Origin: Comamonadaceae bacterium OS-4
GTDB lineage: Bacteria; Pseudomonadota; Gammaproteobacteria; Burkholderiales; Burkholderiaceae_C
Direction: 5' to 3'
NCBI GenBank assembly: GCA_027924025.1
Contig: AP026970.1
Location: 890,501-954,500 of the forward strand
DNA: 64,000 nt
A program made the translations under genes and the position numbers. Shown here in pieces: positions 52,601 through 61,673 of the stretch (position 1 is its first letter; each line of letters starts with the position of its first letter). The notes beneath the pieces are model-generated. The model had not been told where the DNA came from and made no database searches. It saw nothing but the letters and a program-made list of their open reading frames with translations.

Positions 52601-53863
52601 ATGCAACGTCGTTTTACTTTGAAGGCACTCACAGCTGCCGTCGCCCTTACCACCTTGTCGGCCGTGCCCGCCATGGCTGCAGACACGATCAAGGTCGGTA
52701 TCCTGCACAGCCTGTCCGGCACCATGGCCATTTCGGAAACCGTGTTGAAAGACACCGTGCTGATGGCAATTGACGAGATCAACGCCAAGGGCGGCGTGCT
52801 CGGCAAAAAGCTGGAGCCTGTCATTGTCGACCCCGCCTCCAACTGGCCCCTGTTTGCTGAAAAGACCAAGCAGCTGCTGACGCAAGACAAGGTCTCGGTG
52901 ATCTTCGGCTGCTGGACTTCCGTGTCCCGCAAGTCGGTGCTGCCTGTGGTGGAAGAGTTGAACGGCCTGCTGTTCTACCCTGTGCAATACGAAGGTGAAG
53001 AGCTGTCCAAAAACGTGTTCTACACCGGTGCTGCGCCTAACCAGCAAGCCATTCCCGCTGTGGACTATCTGATGAGCAAAGAAGGTGGCGGCGCCAAGCG
53101 CTGGGTGCTGTTGGGGACCGACTATGTGTACCCCCGCACGACCAACAAGATTTTGCGTGCCTACCTGAAGTCCAAGGGCGTGAAAGAGTCTGACATCGAC
53201 GAAAAATACACCCCGTTTGGCCACAGCGATTACCAGACCATCGTGGCTGACATCAAGAAATTCAGCGCGGGTGGCAAGACCGCGGTGGTGTCCACTATCA
53301 ACGGCGACTCCAACGTGCCTTTCTACAAAGAACTGGGTAACGCCGGTCTGAAAGCCAAAGACGTGCCCGTGGTGGCCTTCTCGGTGGGTGAGGAAGAGTT
53401 GCGCGGTGTGGACACCAAGCCTTTGGTCGGCCACTTGGCGGCATGGAATTACTTCCAGTCCATCAAGAACCCGACCAACACCGAGTTCATCAAAAAATGG
53501 TCTGACTACGCCAAGGCCAAGGGCATTGCCGGTCACAAGGACAAGCCTTTGACCAACGACCCGATGGAAGCGACCTACATCGGTATCAACATGTGGAAAC
53601 AAGCCGTCGAGAAGGCCAAGTCCACCGACACCGACAAAGTGATCGCCGCCATGGCGGGCCAGACTTTCAAGGCACCCAGCGGCATCGTGTCCAAGATGGA
53701 TGAGAAAAACCACCACCTGCACAAGAGCGTGTTTATCGGCGAGATCAAGGCCGACGGCCAGTTCAACGTGGTCTGGAAAACTCCGGGCCCTGTGAAAGCC
53801 AAGCCATGGTCTCCCTACATCGAAGGCAACGACAAGAAGCCTGATGAGCCCGCAAAGAAATAA
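52601..53863 (+). CDS. urtA: urea ABC transporter, substrate-binding protein
   Basis: A 420-residue periplasmic urea/short-chain amide binding protein. Signal peptide MQRRFTLKALTAAVALTTLS, cleaved near AMAADTIKVG. Family blocks are GILHSLSGTMAISETVLKDT, GCWTSVSRKSVLPVVEELNG and YPVQYEGEELSKNVFYTGAA, which distinguish UrtA from leucine-binding relatives. The full urtABCDE set follows on the plus strand. A hairpin after the gene would let urtA be made in excess of the membrane parts. Confidence 0.96.
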   Translation: MQRRFTLKALTAAVALTTLSAVPAMAADTIKVGILHSLSGTMAISETVLKDTVLMAIDEINAKGGVLGKKLEPVIVDPASNWPLFAEKTKQLLTQDKVSVIFGCWTSVSRKSVLPVVEELNGLLFYPVQYEGEELSKNVFYTGAAPNQQAIPAVDYLMSKEGGGAKRWVLLGTDYVYPRTTNKILRAYLKSKGVKESDIDEKYTPFGHSDYQTIVADIKKFSAGGKTAVVSTINGDSNVPFYKELGNAGLKAKDVPVVAFSVGEEELRGVDTKPLVGHLAAWNYFQSIKNPTNTEFIKKWSDYAKAKGIAGHKDKPLTNDPMEATYIGINMWKQAVEKAKSTDTDKVIAAMAGQTFKAPSGIVSKMDEKNHHLHKSVFIGEIKADGQFNVVWKTPGPVKAKPWSPYIEGNDKKPDEPAKK

Positions 53864-53896
53864 GGCGTCGGCAGGGAGAGGCTAGCGTTTAGCCAG

Positions 53897-53940
53897 AGCC
53901 GCCACAGCCTTGAAAAGGGCGTGGCGGCTTGTTGTTTTTA
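53897..53940 (+). terminator. hairpin between urtA and urtB (probable partial terminator)
   Basis: AGCCGCCAC pairs with GTGGCGGCT (9 bp), followed by TGTTGTTTTT. The binding-protein gene ends here and the permease genes follow 19 bases on, so it may act as an attenuator. Confidence 0.7.
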
Positions 53941-53958
53941 CCCCGGAGAGATTGGCGT

Positions 53959-55539
53959 ATGCCAAAAAAATTACTTCAGTTGCTCACAATTGCTATGCTT
54001 TTGATAGCTACTCGCGCAAGCGCTCTGAGCGCTGACGAGGCAAAAGCCATTGCAATTGGCGAGAGCGATGCGCGTGTGGCGGCATTGCAGAAGGCGGTGG
54101 AGAGCGCTGATGCGCGCACCGTGCGCTTTATCCAGGCGCTGTCCGATGATGCCGTCAAGCTTGTGGGCGAGGTTCCAGTGATGGTGATCGATGGCAAGGG
54201 CCTCGACCCGGTCACGCTGGCCGAAGTCACCGTGCCCGACACGGCGGAAGACGTGATGAACAACAACCGCATGCGCGGCGAGCTCGACACCGCGCTGGCC
54301 GCGGTCAAGCTCTTGTCGCCAGAGGTGGCGATACGCCGTGCCGCCATTCAAACACTGGGTGGCCAGGTCGATACCGGCAAGCTGCCTTTGCTGGAGAAGG
54401 CGCTCGCCACCGAGACCGAACCCGCCTTGAAAGAGGCCTTGCAGCAACTGCGCGCTGCCGCGCTGCTGGGCAGTGACAACCCGACCGAGCGTTTGGCAGC
54501 TGCCACCGAACTCGGCACCAGCGCCCAAGCCGCTACCAAAACACTGCTCGTAGAGCGCCTGCGGGCAGAGACGGATGGTGCCGTCAAAGCCGCACTCCAA
54601 AAAAGCCTGGGTTCCGTGGAGGCGCGTCTGGCCTGGGGCGACCGCCTGGGCGCTATTTTTAGCGGCGTGAGCTTGGGCTCCATCTTGCTGCTGGTGGCTT
54701 TGGGGCTGGCGATTACCTACGGCTTGATGGGCGTGATCAACATGGCCCACGGCGAGTTGATGATGATCGGCGCCTACGCCACCTATGTGGTGCAGGTGCT
54801 GTTCCAAAAATACCTGCCCGGTGCGTTCGACTGGTACTTGCTGGCGGCAGTACCGGTGGCGTTCATGGCATCGGCCTTGGTGGGCGCGGCCCTAGAGCGC
54901 AGCGTGATCCGTTTTCTTTATGGCCGTCCGCTCGAAACCTTGCTCGCTACCTGGGGTATCAGCCTGATGCTGATGCAGCTGGTGCGCACCCTCTTTGGCG
55001 CGCAAAACGTGGGTGTGGAAAACCCGAGTTGGATGAGTGGAGGTGTACAGCTGCTGGGCAACCTCTCTTTGCCCTACAACCGCTTGATCATCGTGGCTTT
55101 TGCCGTGGCTGTGCTGGCGGGCGTCTGGTTCCTGATCGAGAAAACACGCTTGGGCCTGTTTGTGCGCGGAGTGACGCAGAACCGCCCAATTGCGAGCTGC
55201 ATGGGTGTGAACACTGCCCGCATTGACACCTATGCGTTTGCGCTGGGTTCCGGCATTGCCGGTTTGGCCGGCTGCGCCCTCAGCCAGGTGGGCAACGTGG
55301 GCCCGGACTTGGGCCAGGGCTACATCGTGGATTCCTTCATGGTGGTGGTGCTGGGCGGCGTGGGTCAATTGGCCGGCACTGTCTATGCCGCGATGGGCCT
55401 CGGCATCTTGAACAAGTTCCTCGAGGGCTGGACCGGTGCGGTGCTGGCCAAGATCGCGGTGCTGGTTTTCATCATCGTCTTTATCCAGAAGCGTCCGCAA
55501 GGCATTTTTGCCATGAAGGGCCGGAGCGCAGAAGCATGA
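53959..55539 (+). CDS. urtB: urea ABC transporter, permease UrtB
   Basis: A 526-residue UrtB with a long periplasmic N-terminal helical-repeat region (about residues 25-220, e.g. AIRRAAIQTLGGQVDTGKLP) before the LivH-like permease (LGLAITYGLMGVINMAHGEL, then LGSGIAGLAGCALSQVGNVG). The signal peptide TIAMLLIATRASALSADEAK is encoded by a dispersed repeat (53990-54036). ATG 53959 has GGAGAG upstream. It overlaps urtC by 4 bases. Confidence 0.95.
   Translation: MPKKLLQLLTIAMLLIATRASALSADEAKAIAIGESDARVAALQKAVESADARTVRFIQALSDDAVKLVGEVPVMVIDGKGLDPVTLAEVTVPDTAEDVMNNNRMRGELDTALAAVKLLSPEVAIRRAAIQTLGGQVDTGKLPLLEKALATETEPALKEALQQLRAAALLGSDNPTERLAAATELGTSAQAATKTLLVERLRAETDGAVKAALQKSLGSVEARLAWGDRLGAIFSGVSLGSILLLVALGLAITYGLMGVINMAHGELMMIGAYATYVVQVLFQKYLPGAFDWYLLAAVPVAFMASALVGAALERSVIRFLYGRPLETLLATWGISLMLMQLVRTLFGAQNVGVENPSWMSGGVQLLGNLSLPYNRLIIVAFAVAVLAGVWFLIEKTRLGLFVRGVTQNRPIASCMGVNTARIDTYAFALGSGIAGLAGCALSQVGNVGPDLGQGYIVDSFMVVVLGGVGQLAGTVYAAMGLGILNKFLEGWTGAVLAKIAVLVFIIVFIQKRPQGIFAMKGRSAEA
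53990..54036 (+). repeat. dispersed GATAGCT-family repeat forming the UrtB signal peptide
   Basis: TTGCTATGCTTTTGATAGCT, then ACTCGCGCAAGCG and GAGCGCTGACG. It shares the 12-base run CTTTTGATAGCT with the ureJ copy and is read in the same phase, giving ML-LIA in both signal peptides. Confidence 0.75.
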
Positions 55540-56639
55540 GCAACATCACCTTACCTACTCCCCAACCCCTGTTGTCCCGCACCGGCTGGGCCGCGTGGCT
55601 GGCCGCGCTGATCGTGTTGTGCGCCTTGGTGCCGGTCTTGAACCTGATGGTGCCGGAGGGCAGCGTGCTGCACCTGAGCGACTTTGCGGTGGCACTCACG
55701 GCCAAGATCATGTGCTATTCGATTTGTGCCCTCGCGATGGGCTTGATCTGGGGTTACACAGGAATCCTGAGCCTCGGCCACGGCCTGTTCTTTGCACTCG
55801 GTGGCTATGCCATGGGCATGTACCTGATGCGCCAGATCGGGCTGGACGGCAACTACAAAAGCAAGCTGCCGGACTTCATGGTGTTCCTAGACTGGAAAGA
55901 GCTGCCCTGGCACTGGGTACTGTCCGGTAGCTTTGGCGCCACGCTGTTTTTGGTGGTGGCTGTGCCGGGGCTGGTGGCCTTTGTGTTTGGCTACTTTGCC
56001 TTCCGCTCACGCATCAAGGGGGTGTATTTTTCCATCATCACCCAGGCGATGACGTTTGCGGCCATGTTGCTGTTCTTTCGCAATGAAACCGGCTTCGGTG
56101 GCAACAACGGCTTCACCGACTTCAAGCGGATTCTGGACATTCCGATTGCGACCTCCAGCATGCGCATGACGCTGTTTGTGATGACGGCTGTCACCTTGCT
56201 GTTGTTTTTCTTGATGGCCCGCTGGCTGGTGGGCAGCAAGTTCGGCCGGGTGTTGCAGGCGGTGCGCGATGCGGAAAGCCGTGTCATGTTCAGCGGCTAC
56301 TCCACCCTGGGCTACAAGCTCACCATCTGGACCATTTCGGCCATGATGTGCGGCGTGGCGGGGGCACTGTATGTGCCGCAGGTCGGCATCATCAACCCCA
56401 GCGAAATGAGCCCGGCGAACTCGATCGAAATTGCCATTTGGGCAGCTGTGGGCGGCCGGGCGACGCTGATCGGGCCGATTGTCGGGGCCTTCATCGTCAA
56501 CGGCGCCAAGAGTTGGCTCACCGTGACCTACCCCGAGTTCTGGCTGTACTTTCTGGGGGCGCTGTTTATCGGTGTCACCCTGTTCCTGCCCGATGGTGTG
56601 GTGGGTTTGATCAAGAAACTGAAGGGAGGGAAGGCATGA
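55536..56639 (+). CDS. urtC: urea ABC transporter, permease UrtC
   Basis: A 367-residue LivM-like permease with about ten helices. Conserved blocks are ALAMGLIWGYTGILSLGHGL, GFGGNNGFTDFKRIL and LQAVRDAESRVMFSGYSTLG, the last being the cytoplasmic coupling loop to the ATPases. Overlaps urtB (ATGA at 55536) and urtD (ATGA at 56636), so UrtB, UrtC and UrtD are translationally coupled. Confidence 0.96.
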   Translation: MSNITLPTPQPLLSRTGWAAWLAALIVLCALVPVLNLMVPEGSVLHLSDFAVALTAKIMCYSICALAMGLIWGYTGILSLGHGLFFALGGYAMGMYLMRQIGLDGNYKSKLPDFMVFLDWKELPWHWVLSGSFGATLFLVVAVPGLVAFVFGYFAFRSRIKGVYFSIITQAMTFAAMLLFFRNETGFGGNNGFTDFKRILDIPIATSSMRMTLFVMTAVTLLLFFLMARWLVGSKFGRVLQAVRDAESRVMFSGYSTLGYKLTIWTISAMMCGVAGALYVPQVGIINPSEMSPANSIEIAIWAAVGGRATLIGPIVGAFIVNGAKSWLTVTYPEFWLYFLGALFIGVTLFLPDGVVGLIKKLKGGKA

Positions 56640-57517
56640 CTCCCGATCTGTTGGAACAAGGCGCACGCCGGGTCGAAGCGCGCCTGGCCGCACTGGCCAG
56701 GCAAACGCCTCAGACCGAATCCGGCGGCCGGACTGCAGGCTTCGGCCGCGTGGCGAGCCAGGGCGAAGTGGATGTGACCCATGGCCGCATCCTTTACCTG
56801 GAAGACGTGAACGTGAGTTTTGATGGCTTCAAGGCCATCAACAACCTGTCGCTGGATATCGCGCCCGGCGAGCTTCGCTGCATCATCGGGCCCAATGGCG
56901 CCGGCAAGACCACGATGATGGACATCATCACCGGCAAGACCCGGCCCGACAGTGGCACGGTGTTTTTCGGCAGCACCATCGATTTGTTGCGCTACAAAGA
57001 ATCCGAGATTGCGCAGCTGGGCATTGGGCGCAAGTTCCAGAAGCCGACGGTGTTTGAGCAACTCACGGTGTTCGAAAACCTGGAGCTTGCGTTAAAGACC
57101 AACAAAGGCGTCAAAGCCTCCATGTTCTTCAAGCTGGACTCTGCCCAGCGGGACCGGCTGGCAGAGATTCTGCACACCATCCACTTGGCTGACAGCGTGG
57201 GTCGGCAGGCCGGCAACCTGAGCCACGGCCAGAAGCAGTGGCTGGAGATCGGCATGTTGCTGATGCAGGACCCCAAGCTCCTGCTGCTGGATGAACCGGT
57301 CGCCGGTATGACGGATGAGGAAACCGAGCGCACCGCCGAGCTGTTTTTGACCCTCAAGGGCAAGCACTCGTTGATGGTGGTCGAGCACGACATGAGCTTT
57401 ATTCGCACCATCAGTGACATCGTCACCGTGCTGTGCGACGGCTCGGTGTTGGCCCAGGGCACGCTGGATCAGGTGCAGGCCGATGAGCGTGTGATTGAAG
57501 TTTATTTGGGCAGATGA
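56636..57517 (+). CDS. urtD: urea ABC transporter, ATP-binding protein UrtD
   Basis: A 293-residue LivG-like ATPase. Walker A is GPNGAGKTTMMDIITG. The signature is LSHGQKQWLEIGMLLMQDPK, in which LSHGQ replaces LSGGQ as in other UrtD proteins. Walker B is LLLLDEPVAGMTDEE, and the switch His is in VVEHDMSFI. An extra 50-residue N-terminal extension (LLEQGARRVEARLAALARQT) precedes the domain. ATG 56636 overlaps the urtC stop. Confidence 0.95.
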   Translation: MTPDLLEQGARRVEARLAALARQTPQTESGGRTAGFGRVASQGEVDVTHGRILYLEDVNVSFDGFKAINNLSLDIAPGELRCIIGPNGAGKTTMMDIITGKTRPDSGTVFFGSTIDLLRYKESEIAQLGIGRKFQKPTVFEQLTVFENLELALKTNKGVKASMFFKLDSAQRDRLAEILHTIHLADSVGRQAGNLSHGQKQWLEIGMLLMQDPKLLLLDEPVAGMTDEETERTAELFLTLKGKHSLMVVEHDMSFIRTISDIVTVLCDGSVLAQGTLDQVQADERVIEVYLGR

Positions 57518-57603
57518 AAGCCCCCACGCTCCATCGTTGCACGGGTCGCTGCCCCCCAAGGGGGCTAATTTTTCTTGGGGCGGCCCTGCGAAAAATTGCA
57601 CAG
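57518..57603 (+). repeat. GC-rich palindromic intergenic element between urtD and urtE
   Basis: GCCCCC and GGGGGC (57551-57565) form a tight hairpin. AATTTTTC (57567-57574) and GAAAAATT (57590-57597) form a second stem around CTTGGGGCGGCCCTGC. Similar CCCCC-rich spacers are common in this family's genomes as I recall. It breaks the otherwise overlapping urtBCDE run. Confidence 0.55.
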
Positions 57604-57616
57604 GTAAGAGAACACT

Positions 57617-58309
57617 ATGCTTGAAGTAAAAAACATCAACCAGTACTACGGTGGCTCCCACATCCTGCGGGACGTGAGTCTGGAGGCCGAGGTGGGCAAG
57701 GTCAAGGTCATTCTGGGCCGCAACGGTGTGGGCAAAACGACGTTGCTCAAATCGTTGATGGGGCTGGTGCCCATCAAGTCCGGCAGCATCTCGATGGATG
57801 GCAAAGAGATCCACAAGCTCACGCCTTACGAGCGCGCCCGCTTGGGGCTGGGGTTTGTGCCTCAGGGCCGCGAGATATTTGCGCGCCTTACCGTCGAAGA
57901 AAACCTGCGCATGGGCTTGGCTTACAAGCCTGCGGGCACACCGATTCCGGCCGAGCTGTTTGAGTTGTTTCCGGTGTTGCAGCAAATGTTGCACCGCCGG
58001 GGTGGTGACTTGTCGGGCGGGCAGCAGCAGCAGTTGGCGATTGCGCGCGCGTTGGCCGCCGGCCCCAAGGTGCTGATTCTGGATGAGCCCACCGAAGGCA
58101 TTCAGCCCAGCATCATCAAAGACATCGGTCGCGTGATCCGCATGCTGGCTGACCGCGGCGACATGGCCATTCTGCTCGTAGAGCAGTACTACGACTTTGC
58201 CCAGGAGCTGGCGGATAACTACATCGTGATGGAGCGCGGCGCAGTGCTGGCACGAGGCATGGGCCAGAACATGGAAGTCGACGGCGTGCGCGGCCTCGTG
58301 GCGATTTAA
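57617..58309 (+). CDS. urtE: urea ABC transporter, ATP-binding protein UrtE
   Basis: A 230-residue LivF-like ATPase. Walker A is GRNGVGKTTLLKSLMG, the signature is LSGGQQQQLAIARALA, and Walker B is LILDEPTEGIQPS. The start MLEVKNINQYYGGSHILRDV is typical of UrtE. Its TAA stop lies within TTTAAA, which also supplies the stop codon of the converging receiver-TPR gene, so the two genes overlap tail to tail by 4 bases. Confidence 0.95.
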   Translation: MLEVKNINQYYGGSHILRDVSLEAEVGKVKVILGRNGVGKTTLLKSLMGLVPIKSGSISMDGKEIHKLTPYERARLGLGFVPQGREIFARLTVEENLRMGLAYKPAGTPIPAELFELFPVLQQMLHRRGGDLSGGQQQQLAIARALAAGPKVLILDEPTEGIQPSIIKDIGRVIRMLADRGDMAILLVEQYYDFAQELADNYIVMERGAVLARGMGQNMEVDGVRGLVAI

Positions 58310-60030
58310 ATGCCGGGTACCAACAGGTCCGGTGCTGCCGCTTCGGCGGGGGGCGTGGGCTCTGCAGATTTCATGTAGGCCGGCGCCACACGTTTGCCGG
58401 TGCGTAGCACCAGGCCACCCGCTTGGCGCTTTTGCTCGCCGGGGGAGCCCCGGTTCACAATCGAGCCGCACCGGGCCTTGAGCTGTTGCACCATCTCCAT
58501 CAGCTCGGTTGCCGAGTTTACTTTGGCGCTGTGTTTTTGCAGTAGCTGATAGGCGTTGTCGATCAGGCGGGGGTTCAAGGTATCCCGGCCATGCAAGATC
58601 AGGTTTTTGACGGCATGGGTCGGGTCCCCCTTCAGGCTCAGAGCCATGGCCGTTTCAGCGTATTCGAGGACCTGGGCTTGTGCCGCACGCAATCGGTCGG
58701 CGTAAGGCGGATAGGCTGTCGCGCTGGCGGCCAGCAATTCGGTGAGCGAGCGGTTGCTGCAAAACCGCCGCCCAATCACATCAATCGTCTCTTCCAGCTC
58801 GTTGAGCTGAACCGCCTTGTGAGAGAGCTGGGCCATCAGGGCAATCAGATTCCCCGCCGATTCGAAATCGAAAGAGGTTTCCCGCACGGTACCTGTCATT
58901 GCGCGCACGGTGTCGACCGCCTTGGCGAACTGGTGCTGCTGGATCAGATTTAGTGCGGCCACCACATCCGCCAACCGTTGCAAACGCGGGTTGCCATCAT
59001 CACGGTCCAGCAAGCGCAGCAGGTCGTCATGGCAGCGTTGCAAACCTTTGCGGTCGCCCGTCGTAAGCCGGGTGAAGGCCAGCATGACCAAGGTTTGCGC
59101 ATCGAACATTTTGGAGTCCAGCCCGAGGCGAACCGTCTTGTCCAGCAAGCCCTCTGCAGCCACGGTGTCGCCGCTGTAGTAGGTCATCATGGCCAGGTTT
59201 TGTACCCGGCTGATCGAGGCCGGCGTCAAGGAGGCCGCCATCTTGTAGGTCTCCAGCGCTTTGTCGAAGCGCCCCAGTTCAAACTGGGCGCGGCCCATTA
59301 CGTCGTAGGCATCTGCGTAGTTCGCATCTTCGCCCAGCAACTTTTCCAAGGCGGTGGTGGCCTGGTTGATCTGCCCGGCGTCCAGCTGGGCACGGGCAAC
59401 CCCCAATTTGGCCCAAGGCAAGGTCTTGGCAGTGACCACGGCCTTGTAGAGGGTTTGCGCTTCTTGCGGGCGGGACAAGCGCAGTAGCAATTCGGCTCCC
59501 ACCCGGGCGGCATAGAGCCAGAAAGGTGCGCGGGTTTCAAACCGCTCCAGGCACAGAGCGGCGGCATCTTCAAAGCGTTCTTCTTCTACCGCGGTGAAGA
59601 TCTCTTGCAAGGCCGCCTTGCGCGTTCGGGCCGCAGCCAGCCTTTCACTCAGGTGGGTGGCTTTGTGCGGCTTGAGCATGTAGCCATCCAGGGCAGACTC
59701 TGCTGCTTCCGCCACTTTGGAGTACGTGGCCTCTGCGGTGATCATGATGAACACCGTAGAAAAAGGCAGCAGCTGGTTGCGTCGCAAGTCGTCCAGCAGG
59801 TCCTGGCCTGACATGGCATCGGTCGGGAAGTGCTGCTCGCACAGCACGAAATCAAAGGTCCGGAACTCCAGTTGCCGCCGCGCATCGACCGCGCGCGCAG
59901 CCTGAGACACGGAGGCGACCCCAAAGTCGCGCAACTGTGAAACCAGTATGGAGCGTGAAGTGGGGTTCCCGTCAACGACTAGTGCGTTGCAGGTGGAGAG
60001 GTCATAGTCAATCGCAGCCATTGGGCACAT
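58306..60030 (-). CDS. receiver-like domain with TPR repeats
   Basis: A 574-residue soluble protein. Residues about 10-135 have a receiver fold (CNALVVDGNPTSRSILVSQL, MLKPH with the conserved Lys). But the acidic pair is reduced to one Asp, and the phospho-acceptor position reads FVLCEQHFP, where a Glu aligns with the usual Asp. Residues about 150-480 are TPR-like (ARAQLDAGQINQATTALEKL, AYDVMGRAQFELGRFDKALE). A phosphorylation-independent scaffold is likely. ATG 60021 is an equally good start. It is last in the minus-strand transporter-ureD run. Confidence 0.82.
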   Translation of the reverse strand: MCPMAAIDYDLSTCNALVVDGNPTSRSILVSQLRDFGVASVSQAARAVDARRQLEFRTFDFVLCEQHFPTDAMSGQDLLDDLRRNQLLPFSTVFIMITAEATYSKVAEAAESALDGYMLKPHKATHLSERLAAARTRKAALQEIFTAVEEERFEDAAALCLERFETRAPFWLYAARVGAELLLRLSRPQEAQTLYKAVVTAKTLPWAKLGVARAQLDAGQINQATTALEKLLGEDANYADAYDVMGRAQFELGRFDKALETYKMAASLTPASISRVQNLAMMTYYSGDTVAAEGLLDKTVRLGLDSKMFDAQTLVMLAFTRLTTGDRKGLQRCHDDLLRLLDRDDGNPRLQRLADVVAALNLIQQHQFAKAVDTVRAMTGTVRETSFDFESAGNLIALMAQLSHKAVQLNELEETIDVIGRRFCSNRSLTELLAASATAYPPYADRLRAAQAQVLEYAETAMALSLKGDPTHAVKNLILHGRDTLNPRLIDNAYQLLQKHSAKVNSATELMEMVQQLKARCGSIVNRGSPGEQKRQAGGLVLRTGKRVAPAYMKSAEPTPPAEAAAPDLLVPGI

Positions 60031-60063
60031 TATGGTGGTGCCAACCGCGATTGACCAGAAAAC

Positions 60064-60894
60064 CTACATAGCCCAAATGCGTAGATCCTGCCCCGCCATC
60101 TGCCACGCCTGCGCTCGCCACTGCTGGCGCACCGTGCGCAAGAGCTGCATAGCCGGTTCTACCGTGGGGGCCAAGACCCGTAGCACCAGTGTGCGGGTGT
60201 TGGGGCTGGTCACGCCGCCGGTGGGTGCGAGCGGGTGCTCCCGCAAGGTGTCGCGAGCGAGGTCGATCAGGGCTTCTTTGTCCGAACGCTTCCACGGGGT
60301 GCCACTTGCAAAAAACAAAGTTGCGAGACAGCGGTGGCCTGCGAGGCCAGTGGGCCCGTCCATCAAGCGTTGGTCGTCGGCACGCAGGCGGCCACGCTCC
60401 AGCCAAATGCCAGGTATCTCCAAGTGCTGGTCGAGCCAACCGCTCACAAAAGGCAGCTTGGCATGGGGCAGACCCAGTGCCGTGATGTCCCAGCCTATGC
60501 ACTGTGCACCGGGTGCGAGGTTCAGTTGAAGCTTATTGATCGCGTTGCACGCGTCGTAGCAAATGGCCTCCAGGGGGAGCCATTCCAGGCGCGCGTTTTC
60601 CTGCAGGTGCAGGCGGGTAGTTTGGGTGGCGACCGGGCCGTCCGAGCGGTAAAACCGGGTCGCACCTGGGGTGGTAACCAGCCCGTGTGCTCCGGGGCCG
60701 ACCGACACATTCAGCTCCAAGGTGTCTCCACCGACCAAGCCGCCGGGCGGGTGCACCAGCACGTTATGGCAGATGCTGTCGCCCTCGGGGTAGAGGCTTT
60801 GCAAAATCCGGAGCGGCCCGCTATGGTCATAGCGGGCCACACAGCGCTGGTTCTCGACCTGGTAGTTGAGGTTTAAACGGGCATGCCAAACCAT
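60064..60894 (-). CDS. ureD: urease accessory protein UreD (UreH)
   Basis: A 276-residue UreD, the scaffold that binds apo-urease and passes nickel from UreG. Family blocks are ARYDHSGPLRILQSLYPEGD, VLVHPPGGLVGGDTLELNVS, VTTPGATRFYRS and AICYDACNA. It lies 23 kb from ureA, not at the head of the urease operon. It starts 3 bases after the ABC permease gene, so its supply is tied to that transporter. Confidence 0.95.
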   Translation of the reverse strand: MVWHARLNLNYQVENQRCVARYDHSGPLRILQSLYPEGDSICHNVLVHPPGGLVGGDTLELNVSVGPGAHGLVTTPGATRFYRSDGPVATQTTRLHLQENARLEWLPLEAICYDACNAINKLQLNLAPGAQCIGWDITALGLPHAKLPFVSGWLDQHLEIPGIWLERGRLRADDQRLMDGPTGLAGHRCLATLFFASGTPWKRSDKEALIDLARDTLREHPLAPTGGVTSPNTRTLVLRVLAPTVEPAMQLLRTVRQQWRAQAWQMAGQDLRIWAM

Positions 60895-60897
60895 AAA

Positions 60898-61665
60898 TCA
60901 ATGGTTCTGCGAGCCACGGTGCGCCCAGCCGGTGGTGCGCTTTTCAATGGCGCTGAACAGCTCGTACATCACCATGGCCATCGCCCCCACCACCACCAAG
61001 CCAGCAAAGGCCAATCCCATTTGCATGGCAGAGCCTGCGCTGATGAGCAGGTAGCCAATGCCTTCATTAGCCGCTGTCATCTCGGACACCGTAGTGCCCA
61101 CAAATGCCAAGGTAATGGCGACTTTGAGCGAGCCATAAAAGTAAGGCATGGAGCGGGGCAGGCCCACTTTCATGAGCACGTCCCAGCGCTTGGCGCCCAG
61201 CACCCGCAACACATCTTCGAGCTCAGGCTCCAAGGTGGCAAGGCCGGTGGCAATGTTCACCATGATCGGGAAAAAGCTGATCAGAAAGGCTGTCAGGATG
61301 GCCGGGCCCACGCCAATGCCGAACCACACCACCAAAATCGGCACAAACGCGGCCTTGGGTAGCGCGTTAAACGCTGTCATCAGCGGGTACACCGCAGCGT
61401 AGGCTAGGCGCGAACTGCCGATTACAAAACCCAGCAACACACCCACCACGATGGCAATGCCAAAGCCCGCCATGGTCACCCAGAAGGTGCGCCATGCGTG
61501 GCCCGCGATGATGCCTTTGAACTCCCAGAACTGCGTCCAGATCCGCCAGGGGCTCGGGAACACAAACTCCGACACATCCAGCGCGCTGCATAGCACTTGC
61601 CACAGGGCAATGAAAAACACCAGCAACACCCAGGGTGCCCAAGCTTCAACTCGTTTGTTTGTCAT
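60898..61665 (-). CDS. ABC transporter permease (SsuC/TauC-like)
   Basis: A 255-residue BPD-type permease with about six helices (PWVLLVFFIALWQVLCSALD, IVVGVLLGFVIGSSRLAYAA). The cytoplasmic EAA loop is LEPELEDVLRVLGAKRWDVL. ATG 61665 (MTNKRVEAW) is chosen because the longer frame runs into the ATPase gene. Partner of the ATPase and binding protein upstream. Followed at once by ureD. Confidence 0.9.
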   Translation of the reverse strand: MTNKRVEAWAPWVLLVFFIALWQVLCSALDVSEFVFPSPWRIWTQFWEFKGIIAGHAWRTFWVTMAGFGIAIVVGVLLGFVIGSSRLAYAAVYPLMTAFNALPKAAFVPILVVWFGIGVGPAILTAFLISFFPIMVNIATGLATLEPELEDVLRVLGAKRWDVLMKVGLPRSMPYFYGSLKVAITLAFVGTTVSEMTAANEGIGYLLISAGSAMQMGLAFAGLVVVGAMAMVMYELFSAIEKRTTGWAHRGSQNH

Positions 61666-61673
61666 GGGCCGCC

